Source of the DNA: Paenibacillus sp. | GTDB lineage: Bacteria; Bacillota; Bacilli; Paenibacillales; Paenibacillaceae | Length of the DNA: 62,475 bases | Reading direction: 5' to 3' | NCBI GenBank assembly: GCA_031254035.1 | Contig: JAIRVF010000032.1 | Span: 1 to 62,475, forward strand | Shown: positions 8,542 to 17,520 of the stretch, one piece after another | Layout: each line of letters starts with the position of its first letter | How positions within the stretch are numbered: position 1 is the stretch's first letter | Notes under the pieces: model-generated | The model's input: the letters and a program-made list of their open reading frames with translations, nothing else | Told to the model about the DNA's origin: nothing | Database searches by the model: none | Position numbers and translations under genes: made by a program

Positions 8542-8586
8542 TATAATAGAAATTGAGCCGCTTACATTTTACTGAAACGGCTTACA
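8542..8586 (+). promoter_or_regulatory. Candidate odhAB promoter -10 and cre-like site
   Basis: TATAAT at 8542-8547 is a good -10 box, although no good -35 lies 16-18 bases before it. About 25 bases downstream, TGAAACGGCTTACA (8573-8586) matches the CcpA cre consensus at 13 of 14 positions when read on the minus strand. A cre just after the start site would act as a roadblock, fitting glucose repression of 2-oxoglutarate dehydrogenase. Both sites are pattern matches only. Confidence 0.35.
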
Positions 8587-8671
8587 AAAATCATTTTCTG
8601 ATTTCCGTCCAACGTATAGATTCCACTCTATATGACTATTAAAAAATCAAGGCGGAGGTATCACTTTAGCG

Positions 8672-11548
8672 ATGATAACCGATAAGAAAGACATGCAAAC
8701 GCAGGGAGCCTGGGAATCTTATTACGGCCCCAATCTGGGATATGTTCAGGAGCAATACGAACGGTATGTGAAAGATCCTGAGTCTGTGGATGAAACGTTC
8801 CGCAAGGTGTTTCAGCTGTGGGGCGCACCTCCGATGGCGACAACTCAGCTGACTCCTGTGAGTGGCGCACCGGCCAATGTGCAGCTTAACGCAGAACTGC
8901 TCAAGAAGGGCGTGAACGCCGGCAAGCTGGTATGGAATATCCGTACGTATGGTCATTTGGCCGCAGACATCGATCCGCTGGGCATCATTCCGAAGCCCGA
9001 CACACGCGTTCTCGAACTTGAACAATACGGATTGACCCAGTCCGATCTTGCGGCTGTTCCCGCATCTCTTATTTGGGATGGAGCAACTGAGAACGTGAGA
9101 ACCGGTTGGGAAGCCATCCAGAAGCTGCGTCAAACATATACAGGAACGATTGCTTACGAATTCAGCCACGTGCATGATACGGAAGAGCGCGTATGGCTGA
9201 ACCTTCATGTTGAAAGTGGCAATTTCCCGGCTCCACTGAGCGAAACGGAAAAAGCGAACTTGCTGGAGCGATTAATTGAAGTCGAACAGTTCGAAGAATT
9301 TCTACACCGTACCTTCGTAGGGCAAAAACGCTTCTCTATTGAAGGAAACGATGTGATGGTTCCGATGCTCGACGAAATGGTCCGCAATATGTCCGATGAA
9401 GGTGTGGAGCATGTTATGATGGGCATGGCCCACCGCGGTCGGTTGAATGTTTTGGCTCATGTGCTGGGCAAACCTTATGAGAAGATCTTTTCTGAATTCC
9501 ATCATTCGCCGAACAAGAAATTGTTCCCTTCCGAAGGCTCCATGGGCATCAACTTCGGCTGGACGGGCGACGTGAAATACCATCTTGGTGCCAAACGCGT
9601 TCTGGAGGACGGCAGCGTCGTACCAACGCGGATTACGCTAGCGAATAACCCAAGTCACCTGGAGTTTGTCAATCCTGTGGTAGAAGGCTTTGCCCGTGCG
9701 GCTCAGGAAGACCGTACGCAGCCTGGCTATCCGCAGCAGGACGTGAATAAAGCCGCAACGGTGCTGATTCACGGGGATTCCGCTTTCCCTGGTGAAGGCA
9801 TTGTGGCCGAGACGCTTAATTTCAATAAGCTGCCAGGTTTCCAAAACGGCGGTACGATTCACATCATTGCCAATAACAACATCGGTTTCACGACGGAAAG
9901 CCGTGATTCCCGTTCGACGCATTATTCCAGTGACCTTGCGAAGGGTTATGAAATCCCGATTGTCCACGTCAATGCGGATGATCCGGAGGCATGTATCGCT
10001 GCCGTTCGTCTGGCATGCGAATACCGCAATAAATTCAAGAAGGACTTCCTGATCGATCTCGTGGGATACCGCCGTTACGGTCATAATGAAACGGATGATC
10101 CAGATACAACGCAGCCGCTTATTTACGATAAAGTAAGGAAACACCCACGCGTTGCCAGTATCTATGCGGATGTGCTTAATCAAAATGGCATGGTCAGCAA
10201 AGTGCAGAGCAACCGGACGATTCAGGCAGTACAGAACCGGATGAAAGTGGCTTATGACCAGATCAAGGACAAAGAGCAGGAGCCAGCGAACCCTCATCAG
10301 CAAACGCCTGCCGAAGACCGAATCAAAGCAATCAAAACAGGTGTTAAGCTAAGCACTCTGCGCGAGATTAATACCAACTTATTGAAACGTCCATCCGATT
10401 TCAATGTGTATCCGAAGCTTCAGCGCATTCTGGAACGCCGCGAAACCGCGCTGAACGTTGGCGAGAAGGTAGACTGGAGCCTTGCGGAGACGCTGGCCTT
10501 TGCAAGTATTCTTGCTGACGGCAAACCAATCCGCATCACGGGACAGGATGCTGAACGTGCGACGTTTGCACATCGCAACCTGGTGCTCCATGATACGAAG
10601 AATGGTTCAACTTTCTGCCCGCTGCATGAACTGCCGCAGGCCAAGGCATCTTTCGCCATCTATAACAGCCCATTGTCCGAAGCTTCCGTGCTCGGATTTG
10701 AATACGGCTATAATGTATATTCCCCGGAAACGCTCGTGATCTGGGAAGCGCAGTTCGGCGATTTCTCCAACTGTGCGCAGGTGATCACCGACCAGTTCAT
10801 TTCGGCTGGCCGTTCCAAGTGGGGACAAAAGTCAAGCTTGGTGATGCTTCTGCCTCACGGCTACGAAGGACAGGGACCGGAGCATTCCAGTGCCCGTCTA
10901 GAACGTTTCCTTCAGCTTGGCGCAGAGGAGAACTTCACCGTTGTCAATCTGTCGAGCGCAGCTCAATACTTCCATTTGCTCCGCCGTCAGGCAGCCTTGA
11001 CCGAAAGCGAAGATGCACGTCCATTGATCGTGATGTCGCCGAAGAGCCTCATCCGCAACAGCCGTGTCGCTTCGAACGGTCAAGAACTCAGTGAAGGACG
11101 ATTTAAACGCGCTTTGGAGCAGCCGGGACTCGGCGGGCATCCTGAACGTGTGGAACGCCTGGTTCTTTGCAGCGGCAAAATTGCAATAGAGCTTGAGGAA
11201 GCGCTGGATAAGGAAGAAGGCGATAAGGATTGGCTGCATATCATCCGCGTGGAGCAGCTCTATCCATTCCCTGAGCAGGAAGTTCAAGAGATTATGGCCC
11301 GTTATGCAAATGTAAAAGAAATTTTGTGGGTGCAGGAAGAACCGGAAAATCAGGGTGCTTGGCGCTACATCGAGCATCATCTCTGTAAACTGGCACCTCA
11401 GGGCACGTCTGTAAATTATAACGGCCGTTCTGAACGTTCGAGTACCGCCAGTGGCTTCCAACAGGTACACAGCTTTGAACAACAACAAATTATATCTACA
11501 GCTTTAAATCAAAAATCTATTAAACATAATATCGTCCTGGGGAGGTAG
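8672..11548 (+). CDS. odhA: 2-oxoglutarate dehydrogenase E1 component
   Basis: A 958-residue thiamine-diphosphate enzyme that decarboxylates 2-oxoglutarate in the TCA cycle and passes the succinyl group to E2. The N-terminal E2-binding helix 'SYYGPNLGYVQEQYERY' is followed by 'MAHRGRLNVLAHVLGKPY', 'IHGDSAFPGEGIVAETLN' and 'IIANNNIGFTT' (TPP and Mg binding). Then come 'DLVGYRRYGHNETDDP' and the beta-half 'WEAQFGDFSNCAQVITDQF'. GGAGG lies 13 bases before the ATG at 8672. The ATG at 8693 is a shorter alternative. odhB follows after 6 bases, so the pair is an operon. The E3 gene is not here, as usual in Bacilli where lpdA is shared. Confidence 0.95.
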   Translation: MITDKKDMQTQGAWESYYGPNLGYVQEQYERYVKDPESVDETFRKVFQLWGAPPMATTQLTPVSGAPANVQLNAELLKKGVNAGKLVWNIRTYGHLAADIDPLGIIPKPDTRVLELEQYGLTQSDLAAVPASLIWDGATENVRTGWEAIQKLRQTYTGTIAYEFSHVHDTEERVWLNLHVESGNFPAPLSETEKANLLERLIEVEQFEEFLHRTFVGQKRFSIEGNDVMVPMLDEMVRNMSDEGVEHVMMGMAHRGRLNVLAHVLGKPYEKIFSEFHHSPNKKLFPSEGSMGINFGWTGDVKYHLGAKRVLEDGSVVPTRITLANNPSHLEFVNPVVEGFARAAQEDRTQPGYPQQDVNKAATVLIHGDSAFPGEGIVAETLNFNKLPGFQNGGTIHIIANNNIGFTTESRDSRSTHYSSDLAKGYEIPIVHVNADDPEACIAAVRLACEYRNKFKKDFLIDLVGYRRYGHNETDDPDTTQPLIYDKVRKHPRVASIYADVLNQNGMVSKVQSNRTIQAVQNRMKVAYDQIKDKEQEPANPHQQTPAEDRIKAIKTGVKLSTLREINTNLLKRPSDFNVYPKLQRILERRETALNVGEKVDWSLAETLAFASILADGKPIRITGQDAERATFAHRNLVLHDTKNGSTFCPLHELPQAKASFAIYNSPLSEASVLGFEYGYNVYSPETLVIWEAQFGDFSNCAQVITDQFISAGRSKWGQKSSLVMLLPHGYEGQGPEHSSARLERFLQLGAEENFTVVNLSSAAQYFHLLRRQAALTESEDARPLIVMSPKSLIRNSRVASNGQELSEGRFKRALEQPGLGGHPERVERLVLCSGKIAIELEEALDKEEGDKDWLHIIRVEQLYPFPEQEVQEIMARYANVKEILWVQEEPENQGAWRYIEHHLCKLAPQGTSVNYNGRSERSSTASGFQQVHSFEQQQIISTALNQKSIKHNIVLGR

Positions 11549-11554
11549 CAAGCA

Positions 11555-12796
11555 GTGAGCGAAATTACAGTACCGGCAATGGGTGAATCGATCACAGAAG
11601 GAACGATTTTCAAGTGGCATGTCAAAGAAGGGGAAGCAGTTAATCAGGGGGATGTCCTGCTCGAACTGGAAACGGATAAAGTCAATATTGAAATCAGCGC
11701 CGAGGAAACCGGTGTGGTTGAGAAGATTTTGCGAAACGACGGCGACACCGTTCAAATCGGTGAAGTAATCGGAAGACTTTCCGTAGGCGGAGAAGCGGCT
11801 GTTGCCGCTTCGAATGCACCAGTCCAAGAGGCGCCAAAGGCTGAACCGGGCACGACTCCAGCTCCTGCGGCTCCTAGCGTTCCAGTCGAACCTGTAAAAG
11901 AAGGGGAATCTTATCTCGCGGCATCTCCGGCAGCACGCAAGCTTGCACGCGAACACGGCATCGATCTGGAACAAGTTAACCGCGATCCTAAAGGTCGTAT
12001 CTTCCAGGATAATGTGAAAAATCATACGGAAGCTCCAGCACCTCGTCCAGCGACTCCTGCTCCTGCAGCAGCTGCCGAAATCAGCCAACCGGGAAAACCG
12101 GCTGAACGTACACGTATGTCCCGCAGGCGCGCAACTATTGCGAAGCGCCTGGTTGAAGCGCAGCACACAGCCGCTATGTTGACAACCTTCAACGAAGTGG
12201 ATATGACTGCCATCATGGATGTCCGCAAACGCCGCAAAGATGCTTTCAAAGAGAAGCATGATATCGGTTTGGGCTTTATGTCCTTCTTTACGAAGGCCGT
12301 GGTTGGCGCACTTAAGAAGTTCCCGCTTTTGAATGCGGAAATCGATGGTGAGGATATCATCGTTAAGAAATATTATGATATCGGTATTGCAGTAGCGGCG
12401 AAGGAAGGTCTGGTTGTACCGGTCGTTCGTGAAGCCGATCGTCTGGGCTTTGCTGAGATCGAAAAGGAAATTGCTTCTCTTGCATTGAAAGCACGGAACA
12501 ATTCCCTGGCATTGTCTGAGCTGCAAGGTGGCACGTTCACGATTACAAACGGCGGTACATTTGGTTCCCTGATGTCCACGCCAATCCTGAATGCGCCGCA
12601 GGTAGGTATCCTCGGCATGCACAAAATCCAGCTCCGTCCGGTTGCGATTGACGCAGAGCATTCGGAGAACCGTCCGATGATGTATATCGCCTTGTCTTAT
12701 GACCATCGGATCGTTGATGGCAGCGACGCTGTTCGCTTCCTCGTAACAGTGAAGGAACTGTTGGAAGATCCGGAATCCCTGTTGCTTGAAGGTTAA
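11555..12796 (+). CDS. odhB: 2-oxoglutarate dehydrogenase E2 (dihydrolipoyl succinyltransferase)
   Basis: A 413-residue acyltransferase core subunit. The lipoyl domain spans about residues 2-75 with the lipoylated lysine in '[11 protein letters not shown]'. A Pro/Ala linker follows, then the E1/E3-binding domain '[16 protein letters not shown]' (about 117-150), a second linker, and a catalytic domain with the active-site histidine and aspartate in '[15 protein letters not shown]'. The GTG start follows GGGGAGG by about 9 bases. The single lipoyl domain is the normal succinyltransferase form. It is followed by a terminator at 12824-12855. Confidence 0.95.
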   Translation: MSEITVPAMGESITEGTIFKWHVKEGEAVNQGDVLLELETDKVNIEISAEETGVVEKILRNDGDTVQIGEVIGRLSVGGEAAVAASNAPVQEAPKAEPGTTPAPAAPSVPVEPVKEGESYLAASPAARKLAREHGIDLEQVNRDPKGRIFQDNVKNHTEAPAPRPATPAPAAAAEISQPGKPAERTRMSRRRATIAKRLVEAQHTAAMLTTFNEVDMTAIMDVRKRRKDAFKEKHDIGLGFMSFFTKAVVGALKKFPLLNAEIDGEDIIVKKYYDIGIAVAAKEGLVVPVVREADRLGFAEIEKEIASLALKARNNSLALSELQGGTFTITNGGTFGSLMSTPILNAPQVGILGMHKIQLRPVAIDAEHSENRPMMYIALSYDHRIVDGSDAVRFLVTVKELLEDPESLLLEG

Positions 12797-12823
12797 TCCG
12801 AACTGATATAGATGTTATGTAAG

Positions 12824-12855
12824 AGCCGAGCCGCGATATGCGGTTTGGCTTTTTT
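12824..12855 (+). terminator. Intrinsic terminator after odhB
   Basis: AGCCGAGCCGC (12824-12834) pairs with GCGGTTTGGCT (12840-12850), with wobble pairs, followed by TTTTTT. Confidence 0.8.
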
Positions 12856-12862
12856 GTAGTTT

Positions 12863-13003
12863 TTATAAGTTTATTGGGGTCCCCGCAAAGTACTTGGAAT
12901 AAACAGCGAAGCATACACTCCACTCAGTACTTATGCTTCGTAAAAGCGCCCTTCTTTGAGAGGCGCTCGGACTTCTTTCCGATACTCTTTGTGGGGTTAT
13001 TTT
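12863..13003 (+). repeat. Dispersed repeat B, copy 1 (full length)
   Basis: About 140 bases beginning TTATAAGTTTATTGGGGTCC and ending CTTTGTGGGGTTATTTT. The ends form an imperfect inverted repeat (CCCCGCAAAGTA against TACTCTTTGTGGGG), and internal hairpins lie around ATGCTTCGTAAAAGC and CTTTGAGAGG. Other copies are at 25801-25940 (full), 27431-27507 (short) and 37741-37963 (interrupted). All lie at gene ends. No coding capacity. Confidence 0.8.
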
Positions 13004-13026
13004 AGAGATTATGATTTCCTCATCCG

Positions 13027-13077
13027 TTGACTTTTACACATAACTGCATTATGCTATGTATATACCTATGGGGGTAT
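13027..13077 (+). promoter_or_regulatory. Promoter and CsoR/CstR-like operator of the rhodanese gene
   Basis: TTGACT (13027-13032), a 17-base spacer and TATGCT (13050-13055) form a sigma-A promoter. Immediately downstream, ATACCTATGGGGGTAT (13062-13077) is a G-rich near-palindrome with ATACC/GGTAT arms, of the type bound by CsoR and CstR repressors. It would cover the transcription start. CstR controls persulfide-detoxifying rhodaneses in staphylococci, so the site fits its gene. No csoR or cstR gene is in the window. Confidence 0.55.
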
Positions 13078-13128
13078 TTAATCGGATAAGAATCGAGTTA
13101 CCTGTAAAAATAAATAGGAGGTCGGATC

Positions 13129-13518
13129 ATGAATTCATCATCCATTTTTTATATTGTGCTGGCTCTCTTTGTGGTGTGGATGTTATATCGCATGTTTGCT
13201 CCTGTAAAAGGGCTTGTCCAGCTTAAGGACGAGCCTTTCCGCAAGAAGCTGGAACAGTCGAGTCGCAAGCGCCTGATCGATGTTCGGGAGGCTCATGAAT
13301 TCAAATCTGGGCATTTGCCGGGTGCCGTCAATATTCCACTGTCGCAATTCGGCAGCCGCAGCACTGAGATCATGAAGGGTGAGGGGGATATCTTCCTGTA
13401 CTGCCAGAGCGGTATGCGCAGCAAGCAGGCGGCCAAGATACTGCTGAAAAGCGGTGTTCCAGAGGTATACAACTTGATGGGCGGCATCTCTTCATGGACA
13501 GGGAAACGCGTTCGATAG
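13129..13518 (+). CDS. Membrane-anchored rhodanese-like sulfurtransferase
   Basis: A 129-residue protein with one N-terminal membrane helix (about residues 6-24) and a single rhodanese domain: 'RLIDVREAHEFKSGHLPGA' and the active-site loop 'YCQSGMRSKQAAK' with catalytic Cys near 92. It would take a sulfane sulfur onto this cysteine; the acceptor is unknown. AGGAGG lies 7-8 bases before the ATG. The upstream G-rich operator suggests induction by persulfide or metal. It appears monocistronic, with the next element being a mobile palindrome. Confidence 0.85.
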   Translation: MNSSSIFYIVLALFVVWMLYRMFAPVKGLVQLKDEPFRKKLEQSSRKRLIDVREAHEFKSGHLPGAVNIPLSQFGSRSTEIMKGEGDIFLYCQSGMRSKQAAKILLKSGVPEVYNLMGGISSWTGKRVR

Positions 13519-13563
13519 ACACTAAGCTGAATTGAATATGTTAATTGCAAATAGCAGCTGCTA

Positions 13564-13684
13564 GGCGCGATCAAGAAAATAGTGAATCGGATTTGCACGA
13601 AAATACCCATCGTTAGACTACTTTTAGCCAATCGATTAATCTAGGTGCGATTAAGAAAATTAGAGCCATTTTCTTGATCGCGCC
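13564..13684. repeat. Mobile-looking palindrome family A, composite copy
   Basis: Begins GGCGCGATCAAG and ends CTTGATCGCGCC. The core (13564-13643) is the reverse complement of the core of the copy at 56825-56924, including the CTACTTT/AAAGTAG and CCCATCGTTAG segments. At its right end it carries a complete short 41-base hairpin of the same family (13644-13684), where a simple terminal arm would be expected. No protein is encoded. Confidence 0.8.
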
Positions 13685-13691
13685 TTAATAG

Positions 13692-13738
13692 AAAAAGTCA
13701 TCCTGAGGCCCGGTTACCGGAACTTGGGATGACTTTTT
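13692..13738. terminator. Bidirectional terminator between rhodanese and LCP genes
   Basis: AAAAAGTCATCC (13692-13703) pairs with GGATGACTTTTT (13727-13738). The A and T tracts on each side let it work in both directions for two convergent genes. Confidence 0.85.
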
Positions 13739-13768
13739 AAGTTGAACGCCATACGGAATAATTTTTAT

Positions 13769-14833
13769 TTACTTACCGTCGGCATTTGAGTTCCCATCCA
13801 CCGCAGGCTGCATGAGCTGGTCGGCGGGTGTATTTGGATCATGCCAATTGGCAATCAGCTTGTTGATATATTCGATATCGTCTTTATCGGGGTCATAATA
13901 CCAAATGGAATCACGCATAGCGCCTTTGCCTTTAAGCATATAATTGCTGAAAGTGGGCATGCTGCCTTCGTAGAAGGTCTTGGCCAGATCAATGATAAAA
14001 GTTGAAGGCATGTCGGTTTTGAAATTGTTGCCGGCAACTTTGATTAAATCCGGAATTTTCGTAAGATTTTTGATTTCAAGCGCTCTGGCCATGACGGCAT
14101 CGATCAGAACACGGTGTCTCATGGTCCGGTTAAAATCGGAATCCTCGCGGTATCGAGCGTATCCGAGCGCGTCTTCACCATTGTAAATTGGCTTGTTCGG
14201 CTCAACCCGCAGTTTTTCATGAATCTTTTGCTTGTTTTCGATGACCTTTGTGATTGGCAGATGTACTCCGCCAAGCTCATCAACGACGTCTTTTAGGCCT
14301 TGAAAGTTGATGGTGGCATAAAAATCGATATTGTTGCCAACGAGATTTTCAACCGTATCTACACTCCGTTTGATGCCTCCGCGCGCATAGGCGGCATTAA
14401 TTTTGCTCTTCTTGTGTTCCTCGGAAATCTCGGTGTAAGTATCACGGGGTATGGAGACCAAGAGAACCCTTCCATCTTCCGGGCGTACGACCGAGTAGAT
14501 GATCGTATCGGATCGTCCAGGTTCGTCCTTGCGCTCGTCTGTTCCAAGAAGAAGAATGGAGAACGGGTTCTGTACCGTATCCGGCTTTACCTCTTCGTCG
14601 ATTTTTTCATAGGACTGATCCAGCGTCTTTGTTACGCTATCTTTCACGAAGGTGTCAAAAGCTAGTAGAGCGACTTGCTTTCTGAAAATATATCCGGCAC
14701 CCGCAATGAGCAAAAGGCAAACGAGTGTAACAAGCAGCCAGGTTCTTTTGTGTTTCTTTTTCTCGTTTTTCTTCTCTTTCTTTTTCCGGGGGCGGGTAAG
14801 TTTTTGCGGCACTTGCGGCACTTGATTTTCCAT
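13769..14833 (-). CDS. LytR-CpsA-Psr (LCP) family wall-polymer ligase
   Basis: A 354-residue type II membrane protein. A highly basic cytoplasmic tail (residues 1-30, Lys-rich) precedes one membrane helix (about 31-50). The extracytoplasmic LCP domain holds 'LLLGTDERKDEPGRSDTII', 'VSIPRDTYTEI' and 'ALGYARYREDSDFNRTMRHR', including the pyrophosphate-binding Arg and Asp residues. The family transfers lipid-linked teichoic acid or capsule-type polymers onto peptidoglycan. AGGAG lies 7 bases before the ATG. It is monocistronic; a bidirectional terminator lies downstream. Confidence 0.9.
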   Translation of the reverse strand: MENQVPQVPQKLTRPRKKKEKKNEKKKHKRTWLLVTLVCLLLIAGAGYIFRKQVALLAFDTFVKDSVTKTLDQSYEKIDEEVKPDTVQNPFSILLLGTDERKDEPGRSDTIIYSVVRPEDGRVLLVSIPRDTYTEISEEHKKSKINAAYARGGIKRSVDTVENLVGNNIDFYATINFQGLKDVVDELGGVHLPITKVIENKQKIHEKLRVEPNKPIYNGEDALGYARYREDSDFNRTMRHRVLIDAVMARALEIKNLTKIPDLIKVAGNNFKTDMPSTFIIDLAKTFYEGSMPTFSNYMLKGKGAMRDSIWYYDPDKDDIEYINKLIANWHDPNTPADQLMQPAVDGNSNADGK

Positions 14834-15094
14834 CTAGCACTCCTGTGTGATTTTTTATAGGATAATTTCAATAAATCATTTACAATATTTTCTTCATCAT
14901 TCAATTATTTTATAATATTCTATTAAAAAAAATCAACAGAAGTAATCACATCATTCGCCATCAGTCGATATATTTTAACATGAAAGTAGTAAAATAGACG
15001 ACTTCAAGTACTGTCTTTCAAATAAGCTGAGAACTAGATATCTTGAAGTTGACATCGCTTTTGTTAGTTCAGGGCAAAGGGAGGGAATATACGG

Positions 15095-15718
15095 ATGAAC
15101 GGAACAACGTTGAAATGGCTCGGTTGGGCCAAACAAATTCAAGGGATTGCACAAACCGGGCTTACGTATACCAAGGATGTTTATGACAAGGAACGGTATG
15201 AGCAGCTGCGTATGCTCAGTTTGGAAATTATGAGAGAATACACGAACATGGAGACACGCATACTTGAGGATCTTTTTGCAGGCGAAGAAGGGTATGCCAC
15301 ACCCAAGGTGGATATCCGCGGGGTCGTCATCCATGACAATCGGATTTTGCTGGTGAAGGAGAAGGAAGACGGAGGATGGTCCCTGCCTGGCGGTTGGGCG
15401 GATTTGCTGCTATCTCCCAAGGAGATTGCGGTAAAAGAGATCAGGGAGGAGTCCGGCTACGAAGTCAAGGCGCTGCGCCTGCTAGCTGTATTGGATAACC
15501 AAAAACATAATCCTCCTGCCCCGTACCATGTCTACAAATTGTTTATTCATTGCGAAATTACTGGTGGCAAAGCGCAGGAAGGTGTTGAGACGAGCGGCGT
15601 GCGTTTTTTTGCCGAAGATGAACTGCCGCGGTTGTCCCGGAACAGAAACACGGAGGAACAGATCAAACTTATGTTTGATCTGCTGAAGCATCCAGAGCGC
15701 ATTCCGGTGATCGATTGA
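15095..15718 (+). CDS. NUDIX hydrolase with N-terminal helical domain
   Basis: A 207-residue protein. Residues 1-60 form a helical Nudix_N-type extension ('KWLGWAKQIQGIAQTGLTY'), and the rest is a NUDIX fold with 'WSLPGGWADLLLSPKEIAVK' and 'EIREESGYEV'. The catalytic REXXEE is intact as REESGY preceded by KEI. The first Glu of the textbook box is replaced by Leu, which I believe is normal for this subgroup. Substrate unknown; likely a nucleoside diphosphate derivative or ADP-sugar. GGGAGGG stands about 8 bases before the ATG. Confidence 0.85.
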   Translation: MNGTTLKWLGWAKQIQGIAQTGLTYTKDVYDKERYEQLRMLSLEIMREYTNMETRILEDLFAGEEGYATPKVDIRGVVIHDNRILLVKEKEDGGWSLPGGWADLLLSPKEIAVKEIREESGYEVKALRLLAVLDNQKHNPPAPYHVYKLFIHCEITGGKAQEGVETSGVRFFAEDELPRLSRNRNTEEQIKLMFDLLKHPERIPVID

Positions 15719-15850
15719 GTCTAGCGGCATAGTTTTTTGAGATGCTTTTGAACCCTACCCTTGCAGAAGTGCATCTAATTCTAGCGTTTTATGCGGGTAA
15801 TGGCAGGCAGTCCAATGGCAGTCCCCCCAAGCAAGTCCAGCCTTAGCCGG

Positions 15851-16948
15851 TCAGCCCAGGGTCTCCACGGTATAATCGGGATTGGTGAAACGGATTTGAT
15901 CCTTCAGCCCCGACGTTTCGAAGATCCGATTGTCTTCTGTGATGAAAAAAGCCTCAATGCCAGGTTGCTTTTCGATAAATTTCATACCTTCGTCAAGCCC
16001 CATAATAAACACGGCGGTGGAAAGAGCATCGGCATCCGTCGCCGAATCGGAAATAATCGTGACGCTCTTTAGCCCGCTTCGGCTCGGAAATCCTGTCCGC
16101 GGATCTAGAATATGATGGTATCTGACACCGTTTTCCATGAAAAAGCGCTCATAAACGCCAGATGCGTCGACCGTTTTATTTTTGACCAGCACGTTGCCTA
16201 GCGCCGTACCTCGGGTTTGATCGGGATCCTGCAGTCCGATATTCCAGCTTTTCCCGCCGGGCTTGCTCCCGAGCGCGATAATGCTGCTTCCGCCAAGATT
16301 GATTATTGCACTGTCAACCTGCTGGGATTTCAAATATACAGCGATTTGGTCAGCGGCGTATCCTTTGCCAATTCCCCCGAGATCAAGCGCCATGCCCGGC
16401 CGGAGCAGCTTGATAGTCAGTTCCTGCGGATCCATGAGCACGTCCTTGTAACCGATGAGGTTCACTGTCTTGTCGAGATCTGGCTTAGATGGCACATGTG
16501 CTCCCTCGCCTCCAATATTCCACAAGCTGACGAGCGGTCCGATGGTTGGATCGTATAACCCACCGGTTTGGACGGCGTAGTCCAAAGCTTTTTTCACCAC
16601 GTCAAACGTAGCCTGGGATACTTTCACCGCTTGTTGTCCCGCTGCTTGATTGACTTTGTAGATTTCACTGGTTTCCAGTGTCCGGCTCAGTTCATTATCT
16701 ATGCCTTCCAGAATATGTTTAATGTCTTTAAGCTGGCTCGGTTTGGCATGTTCGCCATACAGCTTCATGTTGACGACGGTATCAAAAATGATATAGGTTT
16801 CCGAATAAGAGATTGTTTGCTTAGATTCGGTTTTTGCCTTCTGATCAGATCCGGACAGGAAAGGAAGGCCTCCCCGGGCATAAACGACCGCACCTCCGGC
16901 TACGATGAGCAGCAAAGCAAGTGTTCCTGCAATCCATTTTCGTTTCAT
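15851..16948 (-). CDS. FAD:protein FMN transferase (ApbE family)
   Basis: A 365-residue exported enzyme that attaches FMN to a Thr of partner flavoproteins. An N-terminal membrane anchor (about residues 5-25) lacks a lipobox. Family motifs are 'DLGGIGKGYAADQI' for FAD binding, 'INLGGSSIIALGSK', the 'HHILDPRTGFPS' segment and the metal-site 'SDSATDADALSTAVFIMG'. GGGGGATGG lies just before the ATG at 16948. No target flavoprotein (NqrC/RnfG or fumarate-reductase-like) is in the window. Confidence 0.9.
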   Translation of the reverse strand: MKRKWIAGTLALLLIVAGGAVVYARGGLPFLSGSDQKAKTESKQTISYSETYIIFDTVVNMKLYGEHAKPSQLKDIKHILEGIDNELSRTLETSEIYKVNQAAGQQAVKVSQATFDVVKKALDYAVQTGGLYDPTIGPLVSLWNIGGEGAHVPSKPDLDKTVNLIGYKDVLMDPQELTIKLLRPGMALDLGGIGKGYAADQIAVYLKSQQVDSAIINLGGSSIIALGSKPGGKSWNIGLQDPDQTRGTALGNVLVKNKTVDASGVYERFFMENGVRYHHILDPRTGFPSRSGLKSVTIISDSATDADALSTAVFIMGLDEGMKFIEKQPGIEAFFITEDNRIFETSGLKDQIRFTNPDYTVETLG

Positions 16949-17223
16949 GATCCATCCCCCATAACTTCTATTTTGTTTATCTTATTTTTTAATTACATCA
17001 TACCTGCGGATGGGGAAGAGTGCTGTGTCATTCCTCATGCAGAAAAATTGAAATGACGACATTGGTATTTTTCGTACCTGTATTTGAAAATGCATCCGAG
17101 GCTAAAGAGCGAATATGCGGCTTGTCCAAAAACGTGAATGTTCCAGACCGAAGTCTGTTAAAATAAGAAGGAATGGCAGAATATGGCCTTGTGAGAAAAT
17201 GAGCTTTTGGGAAGGATGACATC

Positions 17224-17520
17224 ATGCTGACGATCACGGAATTTCAGGTGGAATTGGTGAAAGACCCGTTCCGTATTTTGGCGGGCAAGCGCTACGAATA
17301 CAGATTGGACATTGAAGTACCGGAGGATGACGAGCTCTACTCTGAGAACGGATTATACGTCCGGGCGATCTATAGTGAGCAGGAAGAGGGGAGCAGCCTC
17401 GTGAAATATGACCTATACGAAAAGTCGACGGACCTCTACCTTGATTTTGATCTTGAAGACGATGAGGTGCAGGTGATTGAGGCTTTCTGCCTGGAGCATC
17501 TGGGAGATGCAGAAGAATGA
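17224..17520 (+). CDS. DUF6509-like small protein
   Basis: A 98-residue acidic protein: 'VELVKDPFRILAGKRYEYRLDIEVPEDDELYSENG' followed by a long acidic C-terminal half ('DLDFDLEDDEVQ'). The opening block is what I remember of DUF6509, found in Bacillales with no known role. Start ATG at 17224 follows GGGAAGGATGACATC. Its stop codon overlaps the next start in ATGA, so the two are translationally coupled. Confidence 0.65.
   Translation: MLTITEFQVELVKDPFRILAGKRYEYRLDIEVPEDDELYSENGLYVRAIYSEQEEGSSLVKYDLYEKSTDLYLDFDLEDDEVQVIEAFCLEHLGDAEE

Noticed and set aside
11504..12706. 400-codon open frame on the minus strand opposite odhB
   Set aside because: It is antisense to a certain odhB, has Cys/Arg/Phe-rich composition, no ribosome binding site and no recognisable domain. 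The same applies to the 389-codon frame opposite ilvB (40144-41313).
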